Source of the DNA: JAVBMC01 sp031552845
Lineage (GTDB): Bacteria > Verrucomicrobiota > Kiritimatiellia > RFP12 > DVOR01
NCBI GenBank assembly: GCA_031552845.1
Contig: JAVBMC010000028.1
Span: 129,381-193,380 of the forward strand
DNA length: 64,000 bases
Direction of reading: 5' to 3'
The position numbers and the translations under genes are program-made. Positions 51,633-59,976 of this stretch are shown here, in pieces. Below the pieces are notes generated by a model. The model was not told the DNA's origin and did no database searches. It saw only the letters and a list, made by a program, of their open reading frames with translations. Each line of letters begins with the position of its first letter. The first letter of the stretch is position 1.

Positions 51633-52970
51633 TTACTGTTCATAATCACGAGTAAAGTCCAGCATCACCAAACGGTTCTGTCCATTACGCAAAACGTTGA
51701 ACATCGATTTGCGTGATGCAGCCTCATTCTTCATCGCCAGCTCCCACGCCGCCGTCAAATCCTCAATCGTCTTCACCGGCGCGTTATTCACCTTCAAAAT
51801 AATATCGCCCCTCCTCAACCCCGCCGTATCGGCATTCCCCGGGTCCGCCATGCCAAACACATACACCCCCTCCGTACGGTGAAAATGCAGCTCCGGCGTT
51901 TCAAAACGATTGATCGACTTCGCCGTCAAATCCCACCGCGCAAACACCTTCTCCTTACCCTCAACATCACCCTTCGCTTGAGGCGAAACCACTATCGTCT
52001 GCTCCGCATCACCCCGCACGATTTCAAAGCTCAAACCCTTCTCGCCCGACAGCGATCCCAACCGCCGCCGCAACGCCGGCAAGTCCTCATCCGTCACCCC
52101 ATTAAACACCTCGCCATTCACCCGCACAATCCGATCGCCCGACAACAGCCCCGCCCGCGCCGCCGGACTCTTCTGCAACACCTCCGCCACCAACACCCCA
52201 TTCGTCGCCGGCGAATACATATTCTTGTTAAAATCCCTCAACGGCTGAAACCGCAGCCCGCACCACGACCAATTCACCCGCCCATGCTCACGCAGCTGCG
52301 CCAACACCAGCTGCGCCTCATCCGCCGGAATAGCAAACCCGAAATTCGCCGTCCAGAACATCGACCCCAACGCATTGATTCCCACCACCTCGCCCAACGT
52401 ATTCACCAGCGGCCCGCCCGAGTTCCCCGGCCCGATCGACGCATCCGTCTGCAGCCACAACACATACTCGCTATGCTCCTCCAAATACCGCCGCGCACAC
52501 GAAATTGTCCCAAACGTCAACGACCGGCTCAAACCCCACGGCGCCCCCAACGCGATTACGAAATCCCCCTCCGACATCGTTCCCGACGGCCCAAACACCG
52601 CAAACGGTACCTTCACCCCCTCTGGCAGACGCAGCCTGCACAACGCCAAATCCATATCCTTATCCATCCCCAAACAATCCGCATCAAAGTGCCGCCCATC
52701 CGACAACAAACACCGGATCGACCGCGCCTTATCCACCACATGCGCATTCGTCAGGAACTCCCCCTCTGCATTGATGATAAACGCGCTCCCCGCCACCTCG
52801 CGCGCCTGTTCGCGTCCCCCCTTAAAATCATCCGAGACGCACTTCAAATATAATACCGCCGGCTGCACCCGGCTCTTCGCCACAGCAATCACCTCCCGAA
52901 AATCACGGCTCTCCGCAGCAGCTGCAACAAACGCCCCCAACACCACCAACAACCCCAAGCACTTCCGCAT
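51633..52970 (-). CDS. HtrA/DegP-type serine protease with two PDZ domains
   Basis: A 445-residue envelope serine protease. After a signal peptide (MRKCLGLLVVLGAFVAAAAE) comes the trypsin-like domain with all catalytic residues: His77 in LTNAHVVD, Asp107 in DMDLALCRL and Ser184 in GPGNSGGPL. PDZ1 (about 245-345, SPAARAGLLSGDRIVRVNGE) and PDZ2 (about 365-440, NADTAGLRRGDIILKVNNAP) follow. HtrA proteins degrade or refold damaged proteins in the periplasm. The ATG at 52970 is favoured because GGGAGG is 6 nt upstream; the ATG at 52976 touches it. It is the first gene of an operon with two double-PDZ proteins. Confidence 0.93.
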   Translation of the reverse strand: MRKCLGLLVVLGAFVAAAAESRDFREVIAVAKSRVQPAVLYLKCVSDDFKGGREQAREVAGSAFIINAEGEFLTNAHVVDKARSIRCLLSDGRHFDADCLGMDKDMDLALCRLRLPEGVKVPFAVFGPSGTMSEGDFVIALGAPWGLSRSLTFGTISCARRYLEEHSEYVLWLQTDASIGPGNSGGPLVNTLGEVVGINALGSMFWTANFGFAIPADEAQLVLAQLREHGRVNWSWCGLRFQPLRDFNKNMYSPATNGVLVAEVLQKSPAARAGLLSGDRIVRVNGEVFNGVTDEDLPALRRRLGSLSGEKGLSFEIVRGDAEQTIVVSPQAKGDVEGKEKVFARWDLTAKSINRFETPELHFHRTEGVYVFGMADPGNADTAGLRRGDIILKVNNAPVKTIEDLTAAWELAMKNEAASRKSMFNVLRNGQNRLVMLDFTRDYEQ

Positions 52971-53016
52971 GACCATCCTCCCTTTCGACGAATCCTGTCT
53001 CACTCAGATATAATCA

Positions 53017-53045
53017 ACTATACCACAACCCCCGCCGCAAGTCTA
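53017..53045 (-). promoter_or_regulatory. Promoter of the HtrA operon
   Basis: Minus-strand TAGACT and TATAGT separated by 17 bp. The -10 box ends about 46 nt before the HtrA start. No extracytoplasmic-stress sigma motif was recognised. Confidence 0.45.
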
Positions 53046-53094
53046 CCACATTTTTCCTTTTACCAACAACGCTGCCATTTCCTTGTCACAGGGC

Positions 53095-53973
53095 TTATGG
53101 CTTCTTTGCATACTTTGCACGATAATCAATCACCAGTGAGGCGAGCGTATCGATTATTTGTGCCAGCTCGGACTCATCAAATATGATAGGGGCAAGCGTT
53201 CCAAAGCTGTCTTGCCCGAAGAAGTCTGTCGTTGAAACCGTGTAACAGAAAATTTCGGCAGGAGCCGTCGTCACAGGTTTTTGTCCGTTCAACTCAAACA
53301 ATAGACTCTCGTATTTACGACGACGTCCGGGGGGAAGAATGGTAAGAGGTTCATTTGTCGCTTGCGGTATCTGGAACTCTGTCACATCCAGTAATCCTGC
53401 TTTCATGGCGCGTTCTTGAAGCTTTAGCAGTTTTGAAAAGTAGCCTTTACGGATAGCCAATCCTTCCGGTAAATCCATTAACTGCATTGCAATTTTACGC
53501 GCAACATCGGCACGGCGTTCGGTGAACACCTCCTTGAGTTGTTCGTGTGTATCCGGAGGTGGAGCTTCATCACTGGAGGAATATTCTCCACTAGCATAAC
53601 GTCGAGAGAAACACCACGCGGATGCCGCACAACTCCAGTTAAGGGCGGTCATCTCTGACGATGGAGCCAGATATGGTTCAACTTGTCTCAACTGATATCT
53701 TTTTGCTGCCTCATAAGCTTCTGCGGCAGTTTCTCCCCACTTCCGATAAATCGGAAGCAACGCCGCTGACGCCTCCACCACTCGTGCGGAGGCAGGGAGT
53801 ACATTAGAACACGTCGGACATGTCCCTGTATACCACACAGCAAACTCCCTGTTGTTTTCATCGGTTGCCGTAGCCGGTTCGTCGGCTAAATTAAACGGTG
53901 CTCCCTCCAACTCCACCAACACCTTCCGTTCACAGGCGCTACACGCATAAGCAATTCCGTAAACTTTCGTCAT
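53095..53973 (-). CDS. Unknown soluble protein with paired CxxC motifs
   Basis: A 292-residue protein with AGAGGAAA just before the ATG. Two cysteine pairs near the N-terminus, CSACERK (about 11-17) and CPTCSN (about 53-58), could form one zinc ribbon split by a beta insert. The rest is mainly helical: a region rich in Ala and aromatic residues (AAEAYEAAKRYQLRQVEPY), an acidic loop SSSDEAPPPDTHE, and a C-terminal helix, DTLASLVIDYRAKYAKKP. It has no signal peptide or membrane segment. It is a single-gene unit between the HtrA operon and groL. Its upstream region contains the second 22-bp-period array. I do not recognise a family. Confidence 0.8.
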   Translation of the reverse strand: MTKVYGIAYACSACERKVLVELEGAPFNLADEPATATDENNREFAVWYTGTCPTCSNVLPASARVVEASAALLPIYRKWGETAAEAYEAAKRYQLRQVEPYLAPSSEMTALNWSCAASAWCFSRRYASGEYSSSDEAPPPDTHEQLKEVFTERRADVARKIAMQLMDLPEGLAIRKGYFSKLLKLQERAMKAGLLDVTEFQIPQATNEPLTILPPGRRRKYESLLFELNGQKPVTTAPAEIFCYTVSTTDFFGQDSFGTLAPIIFDESELAQIIDTLASLVIDYRAKYAKKP

Positions 53974-54114
53974 GGGTTTCCTCTCATGCCTTGGATATTA
54001 CTCCATTTCTGCAGGCTTAGCAAGCCCAAAGCGTCGAGGGGGTTTCTTTTTAGGACATTAGAGGCGCAATCACGCTTTGCGCAGAAATTTTTACGGCAGC
54101 AGATATATTCTTCT

Positions 54115-54155
54115 CACGGGCTTGCAAGCCCGTGTTCGCGGGGTTTGAAGCCCGC
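54115..54155. repeat. Two adjacent palindromes
   Basis: CACGGGCTTGCAAGCCCGTG (54115-54134) is a perfect 20-bp palindrome. GCGGGGTTTGAAGCCCGC (54138-54155) forms a similar but imperfect one 3 bp further on. Both share a GGGCTT/AAGCCC core. They lie between the unknown Cys-rich gene and the 22-bp-period array. Confidence 0.75.
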
Positions 54156-54192
54156 AGTTATGTTATACGTGTCAGCATGCTGTGCGACAGGT

Positions 54193-54266
54193 GTGATCGT
54201 ACGCGATTACGGGCGTGATCGTTTATAACTACACGTGTAATCGTATATGATTATGGACGTAATCGC
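54193..54266. repeat. Second palindrome array at 22-bp period
   Basis: The box GTGATCGT occurs at 54193 and 54215, GTAATCGT at 54237 and GTAATCGC at 54259: four starts exactly 22 bp apart. In the first three units it pairs with an inverted arm 4 bp away (CGATTAC, TAACTAC, TGATTAT), giving 18-bp dyads such as GTGATCGTACGCGATTAC with 4-bp spacers. Comparing 54193-54222 with 54237-54266, 22 of 30 bases match and all eight differences are transitions. Confidence 0.85.
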
Positions 54267-54300
54267 GACAAAATATACCAAGTATACAAAGTAGATAATA

Positions 54301-54330
54301 AAAAAAGCCCCGGGCAACCGGGGCTTTTTT
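54301..54330. terminator. Bidirectional terminator after groL
   Basis: AAAAAAGCCCCGG pairs with CCGGGGCTTTTTT across a 4-nt loop. It lies 21 nt beyond the groL stop on the minus strand. Confidence 0.9.
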
Positions 54331-54350
54331 GTGGCATTGCTGCCGTGGGA

Positions 54351-55976
54351 TTACATTCCCATACCGTCCATACCGCCGGCGGGCATCGGCGGATCCTTCT
54401 TCTCGGGGATCTCGGTGACCATGCATTCGGTGGTGAGGAGCAGGCCTGCAATCGAGGCGGCGTTCTGCAGGGCAGAGCGGGTCACCTTGGCAGGATCAAG
54501 CACGCCGGCTTTGACGAGGTCGACGTATTCGCCAGTGGCCACGTTGTAACCGTTGGTACCTTTGCTGTTCTTGACGTTCTCGATGATGAGCGCGGCTTCA
54601 AGGCCGGCGTTGATCACGAGCTGACGCAGAGGCGCTTCGAGCGCACGGCGCACGATGCACAGGCCGACCTTCTCATCGCCGCTGAGTTCCGCCTTATCAA
54701 GGGCGGCCTGACAGCGGATGAGGGCGACGCCGCCGCCGGGAACGATGCCTTCTTCAACCGCCGCACGGGTGGCGTGGAGGGCGTCGTCGACGCGGTCCTT
54801 CTTCTCCTTCATTGCGGCCTCGGTGGGCGCGCCGACTTTGATGACGGCTACGCCGCCGGCGAGCTTGGCCAGGCGTTCCTGGAGTTTCTCGCGGTCGTAA
54901 TCGGAGGTGGTCTCTTCAATCTGGCGCTTGATCTGTGCGACGCGGCCTTGAATGTCGGAGGTCTTGCCGGCGCCTTCGACGATCGTGGTGGATTCCTTGT
55001 CGATGACGATGCGCTTGGCCTTGCCGAGGTCTTCAACCTTGACGTTCTCGAGCTTGATGCCGAGGTCTTCGGTGATGAGTTTGCCGCCGGTGAGGACTGC
55101 AATGTCTTCGAGCATGGCTTTGCGGCGGTCGCCGAAGCCGGGTGCCTTGACGGCAGCGATGTTGAGCGTGCCGCGCAGCTTGTTCACGACGAGGGTCGCG
55201 AGGGCTTCGCCTTCGACGTCCTCAGCGATGATCAGCAGGGGCTTGCCGCTCTTGGCGACGCCTTGCAGCAGCGGGAGCAGGTCGTTAAGGTTGGTCACCT
55301 TCTTCTCGTAGATGAGGACGTAGGGATTCTCGAGCACGCACTCCATCGCTTCCGCATTGGTCACGAAGTAGGGCGAGAGGTAACCCTTATCGAACTGCAT
55401 GCCTTCGACAACGTCGAGGGTGGTTTCGATGGTCTTGGCCTCTTCAACCGTGATGGTGCCGTCTTTGCCGACCTTGTCCATTGCCTCGGCGATGATCTCG
55501 CCGATTTCGCTTTCGCCGTTGGCGGAGATGGTGGCGACCTGGGCGATTTCGGCCGGGTCTTTCACCTTCTTGGACTGCTTGGCAATGGCTTCAGCGACGA
55601 GCTTGGTCGCCTTGTCAATGCCGCGCTTGAGAGCCTGCGGGTTAGCGCCAGCGGTGATGTTCTTGAGGCCTTCGCGGTAGATGGCCTCGGCCAGGATGGT
55701 GGCCGTGGTGGTGCCGTCACCGGCGATGTCGCTGGTCTTGCTGGCGACTTCACGAACCATCTGCGCGCCCATGTTTTCAAAGGGATCTGCAAACTCGATT
55801 TCCTTGGCGACGGAGACGCCGTCCTTGGTGATCGCGGGGGACCCGAACTTCTTGTCCAGAATCACGTTGCGGCCGCACGGCCCGAGGGTCGTGGCGACAG
55901 CGCGGGTGAGCTTGGAGATGCCGCCGAGGATCGCCTGACGGGCCTCGGTATCGTACTTCAACTGCTTAGCTGACAT
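54351..55976 (-). CDS. groL: Chaperonin GroEL
   Basis: The 541-residue 60-kDa chaperonin that folds proteins inside the double-ring cage with GroES. Diagnostic segments are VATTLGPCGRNVILDKKFGSP, the nucleotide-site DGTTTATILAEAI (usually GDGTTTA), GANPQALKRGIDKA, and ENPYVLIYEKKVTNLNDLLP in the apical domain. The end has the methionine-rich tail PPMPAGGMDGMGM. Length and domain order are normal. AAAGGAA lies 6 nt before the ATG. It follows groS by 21 nt in the dnaK-groS-groL operon. Confidence 0.99.
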   Translation of the reverse strand: MSAKQLKYDTEARQAILGGISKLTRAVATTLGPCGRNVILDKKFGSPAITKDGVSVAKEIEFADPFENMGAQMVREVASKTSDIAGDGTTTATILAEAIYREGLKNITAGANPQALKRGIDKATKLVAEAIAKQSKKVKDPAEIAQVATISANGESEIGEIIAEAMDKVGKDGTITVEEAKTIETTLDVVEGMQFDKGYLSPYFVTNAEAMECVLENPYVLIYEKKVTNLNDLLPLLQGVAKSGKPLLIIAEDVEGEALATLVVNKLRGTLNIAAVKAPGFGDRRKAMLEDIAVLTGGKLITEDLGIKLENVKVEDLGKAKRIVIDKESTTIVEGAGKTSDIQGRVAQIKRQIEETTSDYDREKLQERLAKLAGGVAVIKVGAPTEAAMKEKKDRVDDALHATRAAVEEGIVPGGGVALIRCQAALDKAELSGDEKVGLCIVRRALEAPLRQLVINAGLEAALIIENVKNSKGTNGYNVATGEYVDLVKAGVLDPAKVTRSALQNAASIAGLLLTTECMVTEIPEKKDPPMPAGGMDGMGM

Positions 55977-55997
55977 TCTTTATTCCTTTCGTAAACG

Positions 55998-56291
55998 TTA
56001 CTTGCCGACCACGCCGAGGAGGTCTTCCTCGCGGACGAGCTGATACTCTTTGCCGTCAATCTTGATCTCGGTGCCGCCGTACTTGGGCAGCAGGACCACG
56101 TCACCGACTTTGACGTCGAATGACATTTCCTTGCCGTCCTCATCGCGCTTGATGCCGAGGGCAATGACTTTGCCTTCCATCGGTTTTTCCTTGGCGGTGT
56201 CGGGAATGATGATCCCGCCTTTGGACACTTCTTTCTCTTCGATAGGCTCCACGAGGACGCGGGCACCGAGAGGTCTAATCTTACTAGCCAT
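55998..56291 (-). CDS. groS: Co-chaperonin GroES
   Basis: The 97-residue co-chaperonin that caps the GroEL ring. It has the family start KIRPLGARVLVEPIEEKE, the mobile loop SKGGIIIPDTAKEKPMEG and the closing KYGGTEIKIDGKEYQLVREEDLLGVV. AAGGAG lies 6 nt before the ATG. It sits between dnaK (63 nt upstream) and groL (21 nt downstream), and no CIRCE element was found before it, so its expression probably follows dnaK. Confidence 0.98.
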   Translation of the reverse strand: MASKIRPLGARVLVEPIEEKEVSKGGIIIPDTAKEKPMEGKVIALGIKRDEDGKEMSFDVKVGDVVLLPKYGGTEIKIDGKEYQLVREEDLLGVVGK

Positions 56292-56317
56292 GTGTTACTC
56301 CTTGGTTGTTAAGTTTG

Positions 56318-56335
56318 GTTTCAGGCCGGGGCGAA
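56318..56335 (-). promoter_or_regulatory. Intercistronic hairpin between dnaK and groS
   Basis: On the minus strand GCCGGGG pairs with CCCCGGC across a 4-nt TTCG tetraloop, without a T run after it. It may be an mRNA processing or stability hairpin rather than a terminator. Confidence 0.5.
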
Positions 56336-56354
56336 CCCCGGCATAAATGGGTTG

Positions 56355-58250
56355 TTATTCGACGACTTCGGCATCGACCACGCCGTCGTCCTTCTTGTTA
56401 TCGGACGGAGGCGGCTGCTGTTGGCCTGCGTCAGCACCGGGCTGGGCGCCAGCGGCGCCGCCTTGCTGATACATGCCTTGAGCGGCAGTCTGCATCAAGC
56501 CGGTAAGAGCCTCCTGCTTCGCCTTGATGGCGTCGATGTCGCTGCCCTTGAGGGCTTCCTTAAGATCATTGATTGCGGCTTCGACAGGCGCCTTCTGCTC
56601 CGCGGGAATCTTATCGCCGTTATCCTTCAGCAGTTTCTCAGCCTGATAGGCCATGTTCTCTGCTTGGTTGCGGGTTTCGACTTCGTCGCGCTTCTTGGCG
56701 TCTTCCGAGGCGTGAGCTTCGGCATCCTTGCGCATCTTCTCGATCTCCTCCTTCGAGAGACCGCTCGAGGCAGTGATGGTGATCTTCTGCTCCTTGCCGG
56801 TGCCGAGATCCTTAGCCGTAACGTTCAAAATACCGTTGGCGTCGAGGTCAAACGTAACTTCAACCTGCGGCACGCCGCGCGCTGCCGGCGGAATGCCGTC
56901 GAGGCGGAAGAGTCCGATGCGCTTGTTGTCCGTAGCCATCTTACGCTCGCCTTGCAGGACGTTGATTTCGACCGAGGGTTGGTTGTCCGCTGCAGTTGAG
57001 AAAATCTCGCTCTTCTTGCAAGGGATGGTCGTATTGCGCTCAATCAACGGAGTCGCGATGCCGCCGAGGGTCTCGATGCCGAGCGTGAGCGGAGTCACGT
57101 CGAGCAGGAGGACGTCCTTCACGTCGCCCTTTAAGATACCGCCTTGGATGCCGGCACCGATGGCGACGACCTCGTCCGGGTTCACACCCTTGTGGGGTTC
57201 TTTGCCGAAGAGCTCCTTGGCCTTTTCCTGCAAGCGCGGCATGCGGGTCTGGCCGCCGACCAAGACGACTTCGTCAACGGTACTTAAACCGGCATCCTTC
57301 ATGCAGTTTTTGCACGGTGCAGCGGTACGCTCGACGAGCGGATCCACAAGCTGTTCGAGCTTAGCGCGCGTCAGCGTCACGGTCAAGTGCTTCGGCCCGG
57401 AGGCGTCGGCGGTAATAAAGGGGAGGTTGATCTCCGAGGACTGCGCGGACGAAAGCTCGCACTTGGCCTTTTCTGCGGCCTCTTTCAGGCGCTGCAGGGC
57501 CATCATATCCTTGGAAAGGTCAATGCCGTTTTCTTTGCGGAACTCCTCGTTCAGCCAGTTCATCACGGCTTGGTCGAGGTCATCGCCGCCGAGATGGGTG
57601 TCGCCGTTGGTGGCCTTCACCTCAAATACGCCGTCGCCGATGTCGAGCACGGAAATATCGAACGTACCGCCGCCGAAGTCGTAAACAGCAATCTTCTCGT
57701 CTTTCTTCTTATCAAGGCCGTAAGCCAGCGAAGCCGCGGTTGGCTCGTTGATAATACGCAATACTTCCAAACCCGCTATACGCCCGGCGTCCTTAGTGGC
57801 CTGACGTTGCGAGTCGTTGAAGTAAGCCGGCACGGTAATCACGGCCTGCGTGATGGTTTCGCCCAAGAAAGCCTCTGCGTCGGCCTTCAGCTTCTGAAGG
57901 ATCATCGCGGAGATTTCCGGCGGGGAATAAGTCTTGTCGGCCACCTTGATGTGCGCGTCGCCGTTGGATGCCTTCACAACATCATACGGAACCATCGTCA
58001 TCTCTTGAGCCATTTCGTCATAACGGCGGCCCATGAAGCGCTTGACGGAATAAATCGTCTGCTTCGGGTTCGTCACAGCCTGACGCTTAGCGGCTTGCCC
58101 CACGAGGCGCTCGCCATTCTTCGCAAATGCAACAATCGACGGAGTCGTCCGCATGCCCTCGGCATTCGGGATGACAACCGGTTCGCCGCCCTCCATGACG
58201 GCCATACAGGAATTCGTGGTTCCTAAGTCGATACCTAAAATTTTAGCCAT
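56355..58250 (-). CDS. dnaK: Chaperone DnaK (Hsp70)
   Basis: The 631-residue Hsp70 chaperone. The N-terminal ATPase domain begins MAKILGIDLGTTNSCMAV, with phosphate-loop and adenosine motifs VYDFGGGTFDISVLDIGDG and VLVGGQTRMP. The linker and substrate-binding domain follow (DVLLLDVTPLTLGIETLGG), then the helical lid and a Gln/Gly/Ala-rich end closing DDGVVDAEVVE. The start is the ATG at 58250, with GAGGA 8 nt upstream; five upstream codons are excluded. It is the first gene of the chaperone operon. No grpE, dnaJ or hrcA is in the window. Confidence 0.99.
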   Translation of the reverse strand: MAKILGIDLGTTNSCMAVMEGGEPVVIPNAEGMRTTPSIVAFAKNGERLVGQAAKRQAVTNPKQTIYSVKRFMGRRYDEMAQEMTMVPYDVVKASNGDAHIKVADKTYSPPEISAMILQKLKADAEAFLGETITQAVITVPAYFNDSQRQATKDAGRIAGLEVLRIINEPTAASLAYGLDKKKDEKIAVYDFGGGTFDISVLDIGDGVFEVKATNGDTHLGGDDLDQAVMNWLNEEFRKENGIDLSKDMMALQRLKEAAEKAKCELSSAQSSEINLPFITADASGPKHLTVTLTRAKLEQLVDPLVERTAAPCKNCMKDAGLSTVDEVVLVGGQTRMPRLQEKAKELFGKEPHKGVNPDEVVAIGAGIQGGILKGDVKDVLLLDVTPLTLGIETLGGIATPLIERNTTIPCKKSEIFSTAADNQPSVEINVLQGERKMATDNKRIGLFRLDGIPPAARGVPQVEVTFDLDANGILNVTAKDLGTGKEQKITITASSGLSKEEIEKMRKDAEAHASEDAKKRDEVETRNQAENMAYQAEKLLKDNGDKIPAEQKAPVEAAINDLKEALKGSDIDAIKAKQEALTGLMQTAAQGMYQQGGAAGAQPGADAGQQQPPPSDNKKDDGVVDAEVVE

Positions 58251-58269
58251 ATTCGTAATCCTCATTTCT

Positions 58270-58288
58270 GTGGCACATCGTGCGCCAC
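58270..58288. promoter_or_regulatory. Palindromic operator candidate of the dnaK operon
   Basis: GTGGCACATCGTGCGCCAC is a near-perfect 19-bp dyad with arms GTGGC/GCCAC. It covers the predicted transcription start, between the -10 box and the dnaK ribosome site. It differs from the CIRCE element (TTAGCACTC-N9-GAGTGCTAA). Several further GTGCCA boxes occur at 58311, 58406, 58416 and 58449. Confidence 0.5.
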
Positions 58289-58294
58289 GCCTAT

Positions 58295-58315
58295 ATTATA
58301 GCAGGATGCGTGCCA
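58295..58315 (-). promoter_or_regulatory. dnaK operon promoter
   Basis: On the minus strand TGCTATAAT is an extended -10 box of a sigma-70 promoter, without a clear -35. The overlapping TGGCACGCATCCTGCT also matches the sigma-54 pattern TGGCACG-N4-TTGCT with one mismatch and correct GG-GC spacing. Which holoenzyme uses it cannot be decided from sequence. Confidence 0.5.
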
Positions 58316-58465
58316 GCCCCTTTTAATTATTTTGAAGGGACAGTGAGCTGTATATCTAATCCACTTAAATACAATAGATTATTTGTTTTATACCCCTTGG
58401 TGTGTGCCAGCAGAGTGTGCCACTATGGCTCTCTATGACACACGCCCGGCGTGCCACAGCGACTA

Positions 58466-59875
58466 TTACAGGCTGCCGGGAGGGGCGGGGGGCGGTTCGT
58501 GGGAGTAGGGCGCATCAATAACCTTAATACTCCGCCAGCGTCCCATCATCCAACGCGTGAGAAAGCCGATCGAGAACAGCATAGTAATTCCCGCCGTGAA
58601 CCGCCACATGGCCAAAATATCTCCGCCGCATTTATAAATCACACAGACGCCTGGCAGCCATAAGCCCCAGCTGCCAATGAACATATACCACATGACGAAC
58701 TTCGTATCGCCCGCGCCTTTGAGCGCGCCGCCGATAACGATGTTCAACGCATCAAAGAAACACCACATCGCCAACATCCGCATCAAGGGACGCCCCACGC
58801 TTAAGAGTTCCTCCAGCGAATATTCGGCGCCTTTTGCGCCAAAGAGCGAGTAATACATCTCCGGCAGGAATGCAAAGCTCAATCCCAGCACACTGATGTA
58901 GATGAGGCCGATCTTGACTGCAGACCAACCTGCGCGATAGGCGGAGTTACTGTCGTTAGCGCCTTGATATTGCCCCACCACCACCGATGCCGCCACGCCC
59001 ACGCCGAAGAGTGGAGCAAACGCAAGGTGGTTGATGCTGAAGCCGATATTGCTGGCCGCGAATTGCAAGGCCGGGAGCTTGCCCACTAGCATCACGAATG
59101 CCGCGAAAGCGCCCACGTCGATAAACAGGTGTATTCCGCTAGGCACGCCGAAACGCAAGACTCGGCGGATGAGCGGCCAATCTAAGGTAAACAGCTTACG
59201 GCGTCCGCCTTCAATTCCGCGTGTTTCACGCAGGAAGAGGGCCCCCATCACGATAGACGGAACCGACACGCCGATCACCGTGGCAACCGCCGCACCGGCA
59301 ATACCCATGCGCGGACAGCCGAACTTGCCGAAGATCAGGATGTAGTCCAAAAAGACATTCAAGACTGCACCGGCAATGTTTGCTGTCATCGTCACCTGCG
59401 TCCGCCCAATGCCGGAATAATAACCGCTCAGAGTCGCATTCAGCGAAAGGAATATCCCCCCCAGCATCAACAGGCAGAAATAGAGGTTCTCCGCCTTTGT
59501 CACCAATTCCTCATGTCCGCTGATGTGAATAATATACAGCCCCACCGGAACCATCATCATCATCATCGGCAGCATCAATACCGACAGCCACAGCCCCTGC
59601 GCCGTCGAATGCTTGGCGGAGTATGGATTGCCCGCGCCATGATACTGCGCCACGAACGTGCCCGTATAACCGGCAATGGCTTGGAAGATACAGCACAGCG
59701 TAAATGACAGCACGCCGCCCGGTAGCGCCGCTTGAATCGAAACACTGTCAAGCCGCGCCAGAAAGATACGGTCACAGAACTGCATCAGCGCATTCGAGCC
59801 GGAACTGATAATCAGCGGCAGCGCAATCGGAAGAATCACGCTGATGCTTCCGGGTTTCTTAATCGTGCGGGTCAT
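58466..59875 (-). CDS. MATE family efflux transporter
   Basis: A 469-residue membrane protein with about 12 hydrophobic segments in two related halves, the MATE multidrug/toxin exporter layout (Na+- or H+-driven). Family features include IALPLIISSGSNALMQFCDRIFLARL near the start, GYYSGIGRTQVTMTANIAGAVLNVFLDYILIFG, and GVGVAASVVVGQYQGAN. The ATG at 59875 is used, and the TTG six bases upstream is not. The C-terminal tail after the last membrane segment is proline-rich (SHEPPPAPPGSL). Substrate is unknown. It follows pcnB by 101 nt on the same strand. Confidence 0.93.
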   Translation of the reverse strand: MTRTIKKPGSISVILPIALPLIISSGSNALMQFCDRIFLARLDSVSIQAALPGGVLSFTLCCIFQAIAGYTGTFVAQYHGAGNPYSAKHSTAQGLWLSVLMLPMMMMMVPVGLYIIHISGHEELVTKAENLYFCLLMLGGIFLSLNATLSGYYSGIGRTQVTMTANIAGAVLNVFLDYILIFGKFGCPRMGIAGAAVATVIGVSVPSIVMGALFLRETRGIEGGRRKLFTLDWPLIRRVLRFGVPSGIHLFIDVGAFAAFVMLVGKLPALQFAASNIGFSINHLAFAPLFGVGVAASVVVGQYQGANDSNSAYRAGWSAVKIGLIYISVLGLSFAFLPEMYYSLFGAKGAEYSLEELLSVGRPLMRMLAMWCFFDALNIVIGGALKGAGDTKFVMWYMFIGSWGLWLPGVCVIYKCGGDILAMWRFTAGITMLFSIGFLTRWMMGRWRSIKVIDAPYSHEPPPAPPGSL

Positions 59876-59976
59876 GTCCAATCCAAAATAAAGTATAACC
59901 CCGTTAGTCTGCCGGATTGAGTCTGCCCGATGTTCGGGCTTTTCCGGGTTGGCGTCGAGGCATTACGCCGTAAACT

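Noticed and set aside
54193..54266. Plasmid-type iterons
   Set aside because: The 22-bp step is like some iterons, but the units are inverted dyads, there is no replication initiator gene, and the context is chromosomal.
54345..55973. 542-codon open frame antisense to groL
   Set aside because: It arises from GroEL codon bias (few TAA/TAG/TGA in antisense). The sense frame is unmistakable.
56292..56354. CIRCE/HrcA operator before groS
   Set aside because: The TTAGCACTC-N9-GAGTGCTAA pattern is absent; only a GC-rich hairpin is found.
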